A stretch of 64,000 bases of DNA, from contig NZ_JACEFG010000001.1 in the NCBI RefSeq assembly GCF_013694105.1, forward strand, positions 806,001 to 870,000, written 5' to 3'. The notes under the pieces were generated by a model. That model was not told the origin of the DNA. It did no database searches and worked only from the letters and a program-made list of their open reading frames with translations. Shown here in pieces: positions 52,961 to 61,137 of this stretch. A program made the translations under genes and the position numbers. Source of the stretch: Halobacillus locisalis. Lineage in GTDB: Bacteria > Bacillota > Bacilli > Bacillales > Halobacillaceae. The number at the start of each line of letters is the position of its first letter. Within the stretch, counting starts at the first letter, position 1.

Positions 52961-52964
52961 TGTA

Positions 52965-54659
52965 TTACTTAATTTTGAAGTGATGTGTACTACTTTCGAG
53001 ACTTGCTGACGTCTCTTTTAATCCACCAATAGCTGAACGCAACTGATTCGAATAAGCCACTTGACTATGCACGTGTTCGTTGACTAGTTCTACTTCTTCA
53101 TTCAATGATGAAGAGGAATCATTGACTTTAGAAACCGAATCTACAATCTCGTTTATCCCTTCCGTAATTTCTGTGATCGACATTGTCATATCAGAAATTT
53201 GATTCACAAGGGAAGAACTAGAAATACCAATATCCTTAAAGATAGTATGGGCTTGTCCTGATTGTTTGTCTGTTTTCTGTAGCATTGAATCAAAAGACTG
53301 TACGCCGTCCAATACATCGTTAGTCGAGTGTTGCACACGTTCCATCAACGCTACGATTTGATTGGAGAACCCTTCGGTTTGAGAGGACAGTTTACGAATT
53401 TCGTCGGCGACGACAGCAAACCCTTTGCCCGCTTCTCCGGCTCTTGCCGCCTCAATCGAAGCATTCAAGGATAGAAGATTGGTATTGGCCGTGATGTCAT
53501 TAATTTGATTCAAAAAGCTCTTGGCTTCATCGATGGTCACGGCAATTTGCTCAACTTTCTCTTTCAGCCCCGTCATCTCATGTACCGTCGAAGAAGAAGA
53601 GTCTTTTAAGTCGGTGATGATCGCCGCTCCATCGGATGCTTGATTATCAACTGAAGTGGCATTGACTCGGATCTGTTCGATATTCGCTTTGATCTCTTGA
53701 AAACTCGCAGAAGACTCTTCTGTCACAGCTGAAATAGATGCCACATGATCATGTTGCCTGGCAATATTATCTTTGATTTTTTCCGTTTGACCTTGGATAT
53801 TTTTCGACAGCTCTAAGTTTTGATCGGAATCACCAATCACGTCTGCTGATACAGCGGCAACGAGTCGACTTGCGTCATTACTTGAATGTAATAATGCCGT
53901 TAACTGATTGCTCATCTCCTTCAGCGATTCATCGATGGTACCAAATTCATCTTTCCGTTGTTTAGCATTCGATTCATAAGTGAAGTCACCTTCTGAGTAC
54001 GCTTTAATTCGACGATAAACCATGCCTACACCTTTGTTTAAATGACGACCAAAGAACACAACCACACCGATCGAACTAACCACCAATCCGGCTATGCTCA
54101 GTAAAAGAACAGTCGTCGTTTGTTTCGTAATTGTGTCTACTTTAAGATTCTGAGATTCAACCAAGTTGTTCATATAGGGGGTTACTTGCGCCTCGATGGT
54201 ATCTAAGTATTCTTTCGACTTCGTTAGATTCGTGTTCGTTTTAATCAAAATAACATCTCTGTTTGACTCTGCTGTCATAGGAACGATGTGGTTTTGATAC
54301 GATTCGTTAAGTAAGTTATGTACTTCCGTGAAATAATTGATGTATTTGGTAAGCTCTGCATCTTTTTCAAACTTAGGCACGACAATCTCTAACTGTTGTT
54401 TCGTCTCCGTAAATTTCTCTCCTAAACGTGTGGATTTATCTTCATCATATCCAGTAGTGACAAGGTCGAACATAGAAATCTCAATATCATACAATTTTTC
54501 TTTCAAGGCATCATAATCTTCCTTCATCTCATTGAGTTGACGCATTTCTTCAATCGTTGAACGTACGTTTTGGTTCGCTTGAATAATGAACAGTCCAGCA
54601 CTTACAATGAACAGTGTCAAAACCATTAAAACGAGCATTAACTTATGTATGATCCTCAT
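52965..54659 (-). CDS. Membrane methyl-accepting chemotaxis protein (4HB sensor)
   Basis: With the ATG at 54659 ([16 protein letters not shown] upstream) it has 564 aa. A first membrane helix (about 5-27), an extracytoplasmic four-helix-bundle-like sensor (about 30-185), a second helix (about 186-206), a HAMP region and a long MA domain follow. The MA tip is [20 protein letters not shown] near 403-422. Ligand unknown. A cre-like site lies about 54 nt upstream of the ATG. Confidence 0.93.
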   Translation of the reverse strand: MRIIHKLMLVLMVLTLFIVSAGLFIIQANQNVRSTIEEMRQLNEMKEDYDALKEKLYDIEISMFDLVTTGYDEDKSTRLGEKFTETKQQLEIVVPKFEKDAELTKYINYFTEVHNLLNESYQNHIVPMTAESNRDVILIKTNTNLTKSKEYLDTIEAQVTPYMNNLVESQNLKVDTITKQTTTVLLLSIAGLVVSSIGVVVFFGRHLNKGVGMVYRRIKAYSEGDFTYESNAKQRKDEFGTIDESLKEMSNQLTALLHSSNDASRLVAAVSADVIGDSDQNLELSKNIQGQTEKIKDNIARQHDHVASISAVTEESSASFQEIKANIEQIRVNATSVDNQASDGAAIITDLKDSSSSTVHEMTGLKEKVEQIAVTIDEAKSFLNQINDITANTNLLSLNASIEAARAGEAGKGFAVVADEIRKLSSQTEGFSNQIVALMERVQHSTNDVLDGVQSFDSMLQKTDKQSGQAHTIFKDIGISSSSLVNQISDMTMSITEITEGINEIVDSVSKVNDSSSSLNEEVELVNEHVHSQVAYSNQLRSAIGGLKETSASLESSTHHFKIK

Positions 54660-54712
54660 TTCCCCATCCCCCGTCGCATTTATCCTTATGCACATAAGCG
54701 TTTATACCTAAA

Positions 54713-54726
54713 TGAAATCGTTTGCA
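54713..54726 (-). promoter_or_regulatory. Putative cre (CcpA) site upstream of the chemoreceptor
   Basis: TGAAATCGTTTGCA on the plus strand and its complement both fit the B. subtilis consensus TGNAANCGNWNNCA at every defined position. It lies 54-67 nt before the start codon, where promoter overlap is likely. Confidence 0.6.
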
Positions 54727-54812
54727 CAAATTGTTATTGAGTCTATTTAACCAGATTGTCGAAGAAGTGTCAATTGAATTTTTAATCACCATGTTACGTC
54801 TAAAACGATGTT

Positions 54813-54848
54813 TAAAAAAAAGAGAGCCCCCAAAGTAGGTCTGCTCTC
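54813..54848 (-). terminator. Intrinsic terminator after the cadA-like gene
   Basis: On the minus strand GAGAGC pairs with GCTCTC across a 15-nt loop and is followed by eight T, 12 nt after the stop. Confidence 0.8.
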
Positions 54849-54860
54849 CTCTCGCTCAAT

Positions 54861-57386
54861 TTATGATTTTATTCTCAACAGTCTCATACTATTCAAAATG
54901 ACGATGAGTGCTGCCCCTGTATCCGCTAGTACAGCCATCCAAAGGGTCAGAAGCCCTGGGAAAATAAGCAATAAGGCGGCTACTTTTGTAATTAATGAAA
55001 ACCACACATTCTGCTTGATAATGGTCAAGGCTTTACGGCTCAAACGAATCGTATGAGGAAGCTTCTCTAGATTATCCGCCATCAGCACGATATCTGCTGT
55101 TTCCATTGCCGTGTCTGTTCCCGCCCCGCCCATCGCAACACCTAAGTCAGCTGTTGCAAGAGCTGGTGCATCATTGATCCCATCGCCAATCATGGCTACA
55201 GGCTTTCCTTCCTTTTGAAGTTTCTGAACGGCCTGCACTTTATCTTCAGGTAATAGCTCGGCAAAGTACCGATCGACTCCTGTCTCATCAGCGATTTTCT
55301 TCGCTGTCCCGTTGTTATCACCTGTCAGCATGACGATTTCTTTCATTCCTACTTGTTTGAGCTTTTGAATGGATTGAACCGTGATATCGCGAATCGTATC
55401 CGCCACAGCGATCAGTCCTAAAACTTCATGACGTGTACCTACAAGGACGATTGTACTTCCTTTTTCTTGCAAGGTGTTGATTTGTTTCTCCATTTCGTCC
55501 AGTGAAACGTTCATATCTTTAAACAGCTTCGGGTTTCCTACAAAATATTCCGTACCATCAATGGTAGCTTGAGCCCCTTTACCGGCGACCGATTGAAATG
55601 CCGTTCCTTGAAAAGGTGCAAGAGAACGTTCCTTTGCATAGCTGATTATCGATTCAGCAATCGGATGTGTCGAATGCTCCTCAATGGTTCTTGCGATGCG
55701 AAGCACTTCTTTTCGCTCGCTTCCAAAGCTGACTACTTCGGCAACTTTAGGTTTTCCTTCTGTCAGGGTCCCCGTTTTGTCGAAGGTCATCGCTTGAATG
55801 ACACCAGCTTTCTCTAAGAACGTACCACCCTTTATCAGGACACCATTCTTGGCTGCATTTCCTATGGCGGAAACAATGGCGACTGGTGTAGAAATAACTA
55901 GAGCACAAGGACAGGCCACTACTAGTAAAGCAAGCCCTTTATAAAGCCATTCTCCCCATGACCCAAATCCTGCAAGAGGCGGAACAATCATCACAAGAAG
56001 CGCTAATGTAAAGACGATCGGTGTGTACACACTAGCGAATCGATCCACGAAGGCTTGTGTCGGTGCTTTCTTTTCTTGCGCCTCTTCAACTAGATGAATG
56101 ATTTTTGCGATTGTCGTATCATCCACTAATTTTGTAACTTTCACTTCAAGAGCTCCATTTTCATTCACAGTTCCAGCATAAACCTTGTCACCTGGCTGTT
56201 TATCTACCGGCATGGACTCCCCTGTGATCGGAGCTTGATTAACGCTTGATGTACCTGAGAGAATCTCCCCATCCAAAGGCAATTTCTCACCAGGCTTGAT
56301 CAGCATGACATCATTGACTTTGACGTCTTCTACTGGTTTTTGAACCCACTTATCATCTGATTTCACATTCGCTTGAGATGGAGTTAAGTTAATCAAACTT
56401 CTGATCGAATTCCTCGTCCGTTCAATAGAACGATTTTGAAGCGTATTTCCTAACGCAAACAAGAAAACAACCATTGCACCCTCGAACCATTCACCAATCA
56501 GCGCAGCCCCGATGGCGGCTGAAGCCATCAGAACATTCATATCTAAAGATCCGCTTTTTATAGCAAAAAAAGCACTTCTGGCTGGTTTGAATCCCCCGGT
56601 CACAATCGCTGATGCATAAAGAGCAGAAATCATTTCCTCTGGTAGTGGTGTGAACGAACCGAAAAACCCAAGGATTAGAAAAATACCAGCTATCGATGTT
56701 GTAGTGAACCACTTTTTCTTAGTATCTTTTGATTGGTCCTCTTGCACGGAAGAACTCAATGCAGCATCAAACCCGATTTTCTGCACTTCTTTAATGATGT
56801 CATTCGTCTTCATGGAGTGATCAACTTCCATATTACCCGTTGAGAAGTTGACGCGTATCGTGTTGACATTCGGGTGGCTGCCTAGGTGTTTTTCAATGGT
56901 CTGTGCACAAGACCCACAGTCCATACCGTCTACTTTATATGTCTGGCTATTTTTAGCAGAATCGATGGACTCGGCTTCAAAACCGAGCTTCCGAACTTGC
57001 CCAGGGACCGAATCATACAAAGATGCATCTTCCATTCCCACAACCATTTTCCCTGTACCATAATGGACTTGTACGGATTGAACACCCTTATGTTTCTGCA
57101 AACTTTTCTCAATGGTGGCTGCACACGAAGGACAATCCATCCCCTTTACCGTAAACGTTGCTTGTATGTTTGATGGGTTTTTACCTATGCCTTCTCCACT
57201 CTTCTGCTCTGAAGAACAACACGTATTTTCTGTTTTTTCAGGGATGCAACAATCGTCTTCCTGGCCCTTTGATTGTTGCTTTTTTTCTGTAGCACAACAG
57301 GCTTCTGTTTCTTGGCTACCGTCTTCGGTTTGAGGTATAGAACTGGAGCAGCAGCCTGGTTTCTCTTCTTTCTCTGCAGATTTCAT
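54861..57386 (-). CDS. cadA: Heavy-metal P1B-type ATPase, CadA/ZntA-like
   Basis: Exports Cd/Zn/Pb. With the ATG at 57386 (GGGG about 8-9 nt upstream) it has 841 aa. Residues 1-65 hold four Cys-Cys pairs (GCCSSS, ACCATE, DCCIPE, TCCSSE). Two HMA domains follow (GMDCPSCAATIEK near 83, GMDCGSCAQTIEK near 156). Eight membrane helices carry CPC (VACPCALVIST), which fixes the P1B-2-type metal preference together with DKTGTLTEGK (phosphorylation) and the late GDGINDAPALATADLG. It follows cadC with a 21-nt gap. Confidence 0.94.
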   Translation of the reverse strand: MKSAEKEEKPGCCSSSIPQTEDGSQETEACCATEKKQQSKGQEDDCCIPEKTENTCCSSEQKSGEGIGKNPSNIQATFTVKGMDCPSCAATIEKSLQKHKGVQSVQVHYGTGKMVVGMEDASLYDSVPGQVRKLGFEAESIDSAKNSQTYKVDGMDCGSCAQTIEKHLGSHPNVNTIRVNFSTGNMEVDHSMKTNDIIKEVQKIGFDAALSSSVQEDQSKDTKKKWFTTTSIAGIFLILGFFGSFTPLPEEMISALYASAIVTGGFKPARSAFFAIKSGSLDMNVLMASAAIGAALIGEWFEGAMVVFLFALGNTLQNRSIERTRNSIRSLINLTPSQANVKSDDKWVQKPVEDVKVNDVMLIKPGEKLPLDGEILSGTSSVNQAPITGESMPVDKQPGDKVYAGTVNENGALEVKVTKLVDDTTIAKIIHLVEEAQEKKAPTQAFVDRFASVYTPIVFTLALLVMIVPPLAGFGSWGEWLYKGLALLVVACPCALVISTPVAIVSAIGNAAKNGVLIKGGTFLEKAGVIQAMTFDKTGTLTEGKPKVAEVVSFGSERKEVLRIARTIEEHSTHPIAESIISYAKERSLAPFQGTAFQSVAGKGAQATIDGTEYFVGNPKLFKDMNVSLDEMEKQINTLQEKGSTIVLVGTRHEVLGLIAVADTIRDITVQSIQKLKQVGMKEIVMLTGDNNGTAKKIADETGVDRYFAELLPEDKVQAVQKLQKEGKPVAMIGDGINDAPALATADLGVAMGGAGTDTAMETADIVLMADNLEKLPHTIRLSRKALTIIKQNVWFSLITKVAALLLIFPGLLTLWMAVLADTGAALIVILNSMRLLRIKS

Positions 57387-57407
57387 CGAGTATTCCCCAC
57401 TTTTCAT

Positions 57408-57782
57408 CTATGATTTAGCTCCGAAGTGAATCATTGCAAGCGATACAAGCTGATGGATATGTTCGTTCGCTAACGAATAAAAAACAAGCTTTCCTTCTTT
57501 TCTATACGTTGCCAGGCCCTGCTTCCTAAGAAGACGCAAATGATGGGAAGCGGTCGCTGTCGTCGCTTGAATAATATTGGCTACATCGCACACGCACAAT
57601 TCTTTTTCCAAGGTCAACGCGTACGCTACCTTCAATCGAGTTGAGTCCGACAATGCCTTAAAAATCTGTTCGACACCTAAAACATCCTCCATTCGCGGCT
57701 GGACTCTTAGTACAAGTTCTTCATCGTAACAAAAAATGTCACACGTATCTTGAGGAGCTGGCTTCACTACTTTTTGGCTCAT
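57408..57782 (-). CDS. cadC: Metal-responsive ArsR/SmtB repressor CadC
   Basis: Represses the metal-efflux operon until Cd, Pb or Zn binds. At 124 aa it has the CadC metal ligands: N-terminal DTCDIFC and the ELCVCDV pair in the helix before the DNA-recognition helix (TTATASHHLRLLRKQGL). The C-terminus SLAMIHFGAK forms the second site region. It is the first gene of the cadCA operon, and a matching operator lies 16-31 nt upstream. Confidence 0.94.
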   Translation of the reverse strand: MSQKVVKPAPQDTCDIFCYDEELVLRVQPRMEDVLGVEQIFKALSDSTRLKVAYALTLEKELCVCDVANIIQATTATASHHLRLLRKQGLATYRKEGKLVFYSLANEHIHQLVSLAMIHFGAKS

Positions 57783-57797
57783 TTATGTCCACCTCAT

Positions 57798-57813
57798 TCA
57801 AATAGTCATTTGA
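57798..57813 (-). promoter_or_regulatory. CadC operator
   Basis: TCAAAT-GACT-ATTTGA on the minus strand is a perfect 6-bp inverted repeat resembling the known cad operator of plasmid pI258. TATAAT directly adjoins it upstream, so bound CadC would block the promoter. Confidence 0.8.
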
Positions 57814-57924
57814 TTATATACTATTAGTGTATGAAGGACCGTAATATAAGTCAATAAAATTATTCAAATGGGCATTAGAATGACACTCTCCCGTCAACTT
57901 ACAGATAGATGGTAGCCTATTCAG

Positions 57925-58045
57925 GACATTTAACCGATCAAACCGTTCGAGTAATGTGTGATTTCAGACATCTACTCAGCCTACAGAGACAAGAGAAGTA
58001 TTTTGGTGGACATCTGCTCAATCTATTCAGCCAAAAGATCAACCA
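57925..58045. repeat. 21-nt periodic repeat array 2 (inverted relative to array 1)
   Basis: GACA-type unit starts on the plus strand lie at 57925, 57967, 57988 and 58009, with weaker positions at 57946 and 58030; every step is 21 nt or a multiple. On the minus strand they read TGTCC, TGTCT, TGTCT and so on. The piece GCTGAGTAGATGTCTGA closely resembles GCTGAGTAAATGTCCGA of array 1. It is more diverged than array 1. Confidence 0.65.
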
Positions 58046-58058
58046 CCCCATATAAAAA

Positions 58059-58082
58059 CCACGATTCCTAGAGGAATCGTGG
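58059..58082 (-). terminator. Intrinsic terminator of the metallophosphoesterase gene
   Basis: CCACGATTCC pairs perfectly with GGAATCGTGG around a 4-nt loop and TTTTT follows on the minus strand, just after the stop. Confidence 0.88.
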
Positions 58083-58088
58083 CCGCGA

Positions 58089-58802
58089 TCATCCGTTACG
58101 ATATTTAGCATACAGAATCTCATTATAATATTTATTAAAGTCAGGGAGCCCCATCCCTTTTGCGATATGCAGCTCCTTTTCACGATCGTAATCGACACGG
58201 ATGAACTGAATAGCATTCGTACCATGTTCAGCGTCGAGCACAGCATAAGAAGCCGATGTTAAATCAAGAGAATTTCCGACGCTACCTACATTGCAAAGAA
58301 TACCTTGATTGTATGTTTGCAAAAAAGTCGTATGTATATCTCCGTACACGACCATGTCCGGCGTACGTTCTCCGCTATTAGTATGGTGACTGTTCTCAAA
58401 CATGGAGAGCCGGCGGTCGATGTCGTGCCAAGGAAGAATTCGTTCAAATTCGCTTCTAGGTGAGGCGTGGAAGAGGCGAATCAATTGTCCATTTAACTCA
58501 AGATCAATATGGAAATCCAACGACTGTAAGTAAGCAAAGTCTTGTGCACTTAATCTTTCTTGAAACCACTGCAAAAATTCGCTGTCCGTCGAATCATTGA
58601 TGAATACGTCCCAGTTTCCTCGTATCACTTTTTCACAGTGCTCTTGGACGAGCTTAATGCAAGCAGATCCTTGTGGCCCTTTGCCAATTAAATCTCCTAA
58701 GCAAAATATCCTTTCGATCCCACGATGCTTAATATCAGCTATTACCGCTTCCAGTGCCGTTTTATTACCATGAATATCCGACATTAACGCAATCTTCGTC
58801 AT
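58089..58802 (-). CDS. Metallophosphoesterase, YfcE/MJ0936-like
   Basis: At 237 aa the dinuclear metal motifs are in order: SDIHGNKTALEAV (D-x-H at residues 9-11), FCLGDLIGKGP (GD near 36), and VIRGNWDVFI (GN-W variant of GNHD near 62); further His in LFHASPRSEF and VVYGDIHTTF (GxxHT). A symmetrical diadenosine tetraphosphatase or phosphodiesterase role is possible but not shown. It forms a single unit with its own terminator. Confidence 0.9.
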   Translation of the reverse strand: MTKIALMSDIHGNKTALEAVIADIKHRGIERIFCLGDLIGKGPQGSACIKLVQEHCEKVIRGNWDVFINDSTDSEFLQWFQERLSAQDFAYLQSLDFHIDLELNGQLIRLFHASPRSEFERILPWHDIDRRLSMFENSHHTNSGERTPDMVVYGDIHTTFLQTYNQGILCNVGSVGNSLDLTSASYAVLDAEHGTNAIQFIRVDYDREKELHIAKGMGLPDFNKYYNEILYAKYRNG

Positions 58803-58843
58803 CGCATACCCTCCTCTATCCTTTCATTTTAATATTTATCTTA

Positions 58844-59224
58844 TTATAAAGGTATGACCTTTGCTTTACACGTCTTTTCATAAAATTCGATAGGCTCTCC
58901 TAGTAAGGCACTGATGACATGCCCTTCTTGTACCTGCAGTTGTCCATATCGTTGCATGTGACTCCGCGCTTCTTCAAAGATCGCGAGTGTAGGAGAATCG
59001 ATAAGTACCCCTTCAACACGCCAGACTTCTCTTTCATTGTCGATTAGATGTTTGGACCAGTCGGTGTTCACGTGACCATCTATAAGCCATTTAACCTCGG
59101 CACAGATACCTGTTCCTTCTTGATAGATCTCATGGAATAAAAACATTGGCGTAACGACTTCCGTTCTTCTATGTAGCCGCTCCATCACAACCTTCATTCG
59201 ATCGGTCAGAACAAACTCATTCAT
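58844..59224 (-). CDS. Hypothetical protein coupled to fosB
   Basis: I do not recognise the family. At 126 aa it is mostly helical. A segment near residues 83-108 (EEARSHMQRYGQLQVQEGHVISALL, of which HVISALL is most typical) faintly resembles the repeat of Clp N-terminal domains. It overlaps fosB by 4 nt (ATGA), so it is translationally coupled to it. Whether it acts in the same thiol-based detoxification is an inference. Confidence 0.75.
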   Translation of the reverse strand: MNEFVLTDRMKVVMERLHRRTEVVTPMFLFHEIYQEGTGICAEVKWLIDGHVNTDWSKHLIDNEREVWRVEGVLIDSPTLAIFEEARSHMQRYGQLQVQEGHVISALLGEPIEFYEKTCKAKVIPL

Positions 59225-59634
59225 TGATAGAATTCCATATTTGTCTTCTCTTCTTTATAATAATCGATCCGGTCTTGAAAACTACCGGTATGAAATTCAA
59301 AGGTATGTCCATCTGGGTCAAGAAAATAAATCGATCGTTTATCTTTACTGTGTCGTTTTCTTCCTTTTAAAATCGTCACACCATTCTCGACCAGTTTGTT
59401 AAAAGCGCGAGTGATATCCTTCTCATCAATAGAAAAAGCTGTATGTGTGTATGAGTCGAAATCACGCCCAGCATCCTTCTCTTCATTCAAGGCAATCCAT
59501 AGTCCATTCAAATCAAAATACGCCGTCGTGTTCCCTTTCACTAACAGGTTGCCCTCTAGAATTTCTTCATAAAACCAAATGGACCTTTTCAAATCTTTTA
59601 CAGAGAAACATAAGTGGTTAATTCCCTTAATCAT
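59221..59634 (-). CDS. fosB: Metallothiol transferase FosB
   Basis: Opens the epoxide of fosfomycin with bacillithiol, giving resistance. At 137 aa it is a VOC-fold protein. Metal ligands His7 (GINHLCFSV), His65 region (DSYTHTAFSI) and Glu115 region (DGHTFEFHTGSFQDRIDYYK) are conserved, as in B. subtilis FosB, which it follows almost residue for residue (KGNTTAYFDLNGLWIALNE). It is first in a two-gene unit with the unknown 126-aa gene. Confidence 0.93.
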   Translation of the reverse strand: MIKGINHLCFSVKDLKRSIWFYEEILEGNLLVKGNTTAYFDLNGLWIALNEEKDAGRDFDSYTHTAFSIDEKDITRAFNKLVENGVTILKGRKRHSKDKRSIYFLDPDGHTFEFHTGSFQDRIDYYKEEKTNMEFYQ

Positions 59635-59683
59635 CTTCCTCCTCCTTATGATGAAAACCTACTCCTATTTCTTTGAACAAACT

Positions 59684-59914
59684 CTACTTCTTTCTTGTAT
59701 GGACCCTCTGGGACAAGACATAAGCAAGACTGGCTACGATGATGATCTCAAGCAAATCCCATGAACCACCCCAGTAGCTCCTTGATGATTCAGAGTAGGT
59801 GTCTGCACTTGAGAAGTCTGCAGTATGGGTCAAGGTCAACCATAAACCTGTGCCAAGTTGATACACGAAGTATAGTAGAATAAGGCTTATGACAAATGTA
59901 AGATACTTTTTCAT
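59684..59914 (-). CDS. Small two-TM membrane protein
   Basis: At 76 aa it has two hydrophobic helices (about 4-27 and 55-68) around a polar loop with YSESSRSYWGGSWD, and a basic end. I know no family. GGGAGG-type sequence precedes the ATG. It lies upstream of fosB on the same strand. Real expression is likely but unproven. Confidence 0.6.
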   Translation of the reverse strand: MKKYLTFVISLILLYFVYQLGTGLWLTLTHTADFSSADTYSESSRSYWGGSWDLLEIIIVASLAYVLSQRVHTRKK

Positions 59915-60006
59915 ACGTTCCCCTCCCTTTCTACCTAATTCTACGATTCAGTCGGTCATTCGTTTCAAAAAGAATAGAAAGTGAGACATATGAGGTCGCT
60001 CTTGCT

Positions 60007-60228
60007 TTATGGGCTAGCTAACAAAAACCTTCTATGTACATACGCGGTTATTATGCTAGCTAGAGCACCACATATGATCGGTATCACGGATCCTCCTGTT
60101 TGGTATCCAGTTGAAGTTATTTCAAGGAACGTCAGCATAAACAATCTGATTTCATAGGCATAACCAATGATGAAAAGTAAACCGCTTATCAATATAAAAG
60201 TCAGTAAACTAAGGAACGCCGTCTTCAT
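60007..60228 (-). CDS. Small two-TM membrane protein
   Basis: At 73 aa it has two long hydrophobic segments (about 4-27 and 45-63) and a basic tail HRRF. AGGAGG-like sequence lies before the ATG. Unrecognised; it resembles the small membrane proteins often found in pairs in Bacillaceae accessory regions. Confidence 0.6.
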   Translation of the reverse strand: MKTAFLSLLTFILISGLLFIIGYAYEIRLFMLTFLEITSTGYQTGGSVIPIICGALASIITAYVHRRFLLASP

Positions 60229-60297
60229 TGTCAGCCTCCTTTACTAGATAATCGCCACTTCCACCTTTTGCTTCTTTAATGACATGTTCATTCTATA

Positions 60298-60390
60298 TTA
60301 GCCCAAGTCCTTAAAGATGACAAAAGAAACCAGTATAGACCCAGGGGCAAATACGACTAGATGTAACAGGAAAATTTTTATCCACTTCAT
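60298..60390 (-). CDS. Possible 30-residue membrane peptide
   Basis: ATG at 60390 to TAA at 60298 encodes MKWIKIFLLHLVVFAPGSIL followed by ten more mostly hydrophobic residues, one membrane helix in all. AAGGTG directly abuts the start, a poor spacing. The hydrophobic design and position among other small membrane genes are its only support. Confidence 0.3.
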   Translation of the reverse strand: MKWIKIFLLHLVVFAPGSILVSFVIFKDLG

Positions 60391-60410
60391 CACCTTGTTG
60401 GATTAATGAT

Positions 60411-60902
60411 TTATTCAACAGCTGTATAATGATTGGCAATTTCAATGAGCTGTTCTTTTGAAACAGAGGATTCTTCATGTGCAAATAATTTATAATGCAC
60501 CCCCTTTGATTCCCACATCAGCATTTTCATCTTCCCGTTCGTACCATACATTGCTGACTCAGTTTCTTCAAGTTGGACTGATTGATCGGCATAGTCATGC
60601 TCGCCCTCATTATTTGTGACCCTATAGGTGATAGATGGAGTCGTGAGATCATTCATATTTTGGTGAAATTGAAGCTCAAGAAAATTGTTGTTCGTGACTT
60701 TTAATTTTTCATCCTCGTCATGAACTTCTTCTGCAGCAACCGTTATCTTCTCAGGTTCGAACGGGAGTTTGCTCGGAATTTCGACGTTGAAATTCACGTA
60801 GTCCGTATACTCTAGAACTTGATCTTTGTCATAGGACACGAATTCATTATCAGAACTACACGCGGTTAATAAACAAAGCAGAACAAGTAGATACCATTTC
60901 AT
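60411..60902 (-). CDS. Lipoprotein with DUF4367-like domain
   Basis: At 163 aa it begins with a lipoprotein signal (MKWYLLVLLCLLTACSS; Cys15 would be lipidated). The mature part shows SITYRVTNNEGEHDYADQSV and ends WESKGVHYKLFAHEESSVSK then an E-L-I-E-I-A-N helix, the pattern of the DUF4367 domain found on anti-sigma-like and outer-surface proteins. GGAGG precedes the ATG. Function unknown. Confidence 0.8.
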   Translation of the reverse strand: MKWYLLVLLCLLTACSSDNEFVSYDKDQVLEYTDYVNFNVEIPSKLPFEPEKITVAAEEVHDEDEKLKVTNNNFLELQFHQNMNDLTTPSITYRVTNNEGEHDYADQSVQLEETESAMYGTNGKMKMLMWESKGVHYKLFAHEESSVSKEQLIEIANHYTAVE

Positions 60903-61061
60903 GACGGACCCTCCAGGTATTTTTTTACATTAAAAATCACAATAACCTATTTGGTTTCGTATGAAACTCCCGTAAGATGAAGCCGCACACTTTCATCCGA
61001 CATAAAATTGAATTATTTAACACATTTCATCTCTAAAACAGGTTACTCAAATCCCTACGAT

Positions 61062-61087
61062 GTTTCGAAACCCAGAAGTTTGGCTAT
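61062..61087 (+). promoter_or_regulatory. Candidate sigma-B promoter of the aldehyde dehydrogenase
   Basis: GTTTCG (61062-61067) and GGCTAT (61082-61087) are spaced by 14 nt, fitting the sigma-B pattern GTTTAA-N14-GGGTAT with four of six and five of six matches. The start would be near 61095. Confidence 0.45.
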
Positions 61088-61137
61088 ATTCCTCTGTAGG
61101 TCAATATATAATTCCACACACAAAGGAGACGTTTCTA

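Noticed and set aside
57938-58246. 102-aa frame over array 2 and the end of the metallophosphoesterase gene
   Set aside because: Antisense-frame shadow of 58089-58802 on the same strand in another frame; covers a terminator.
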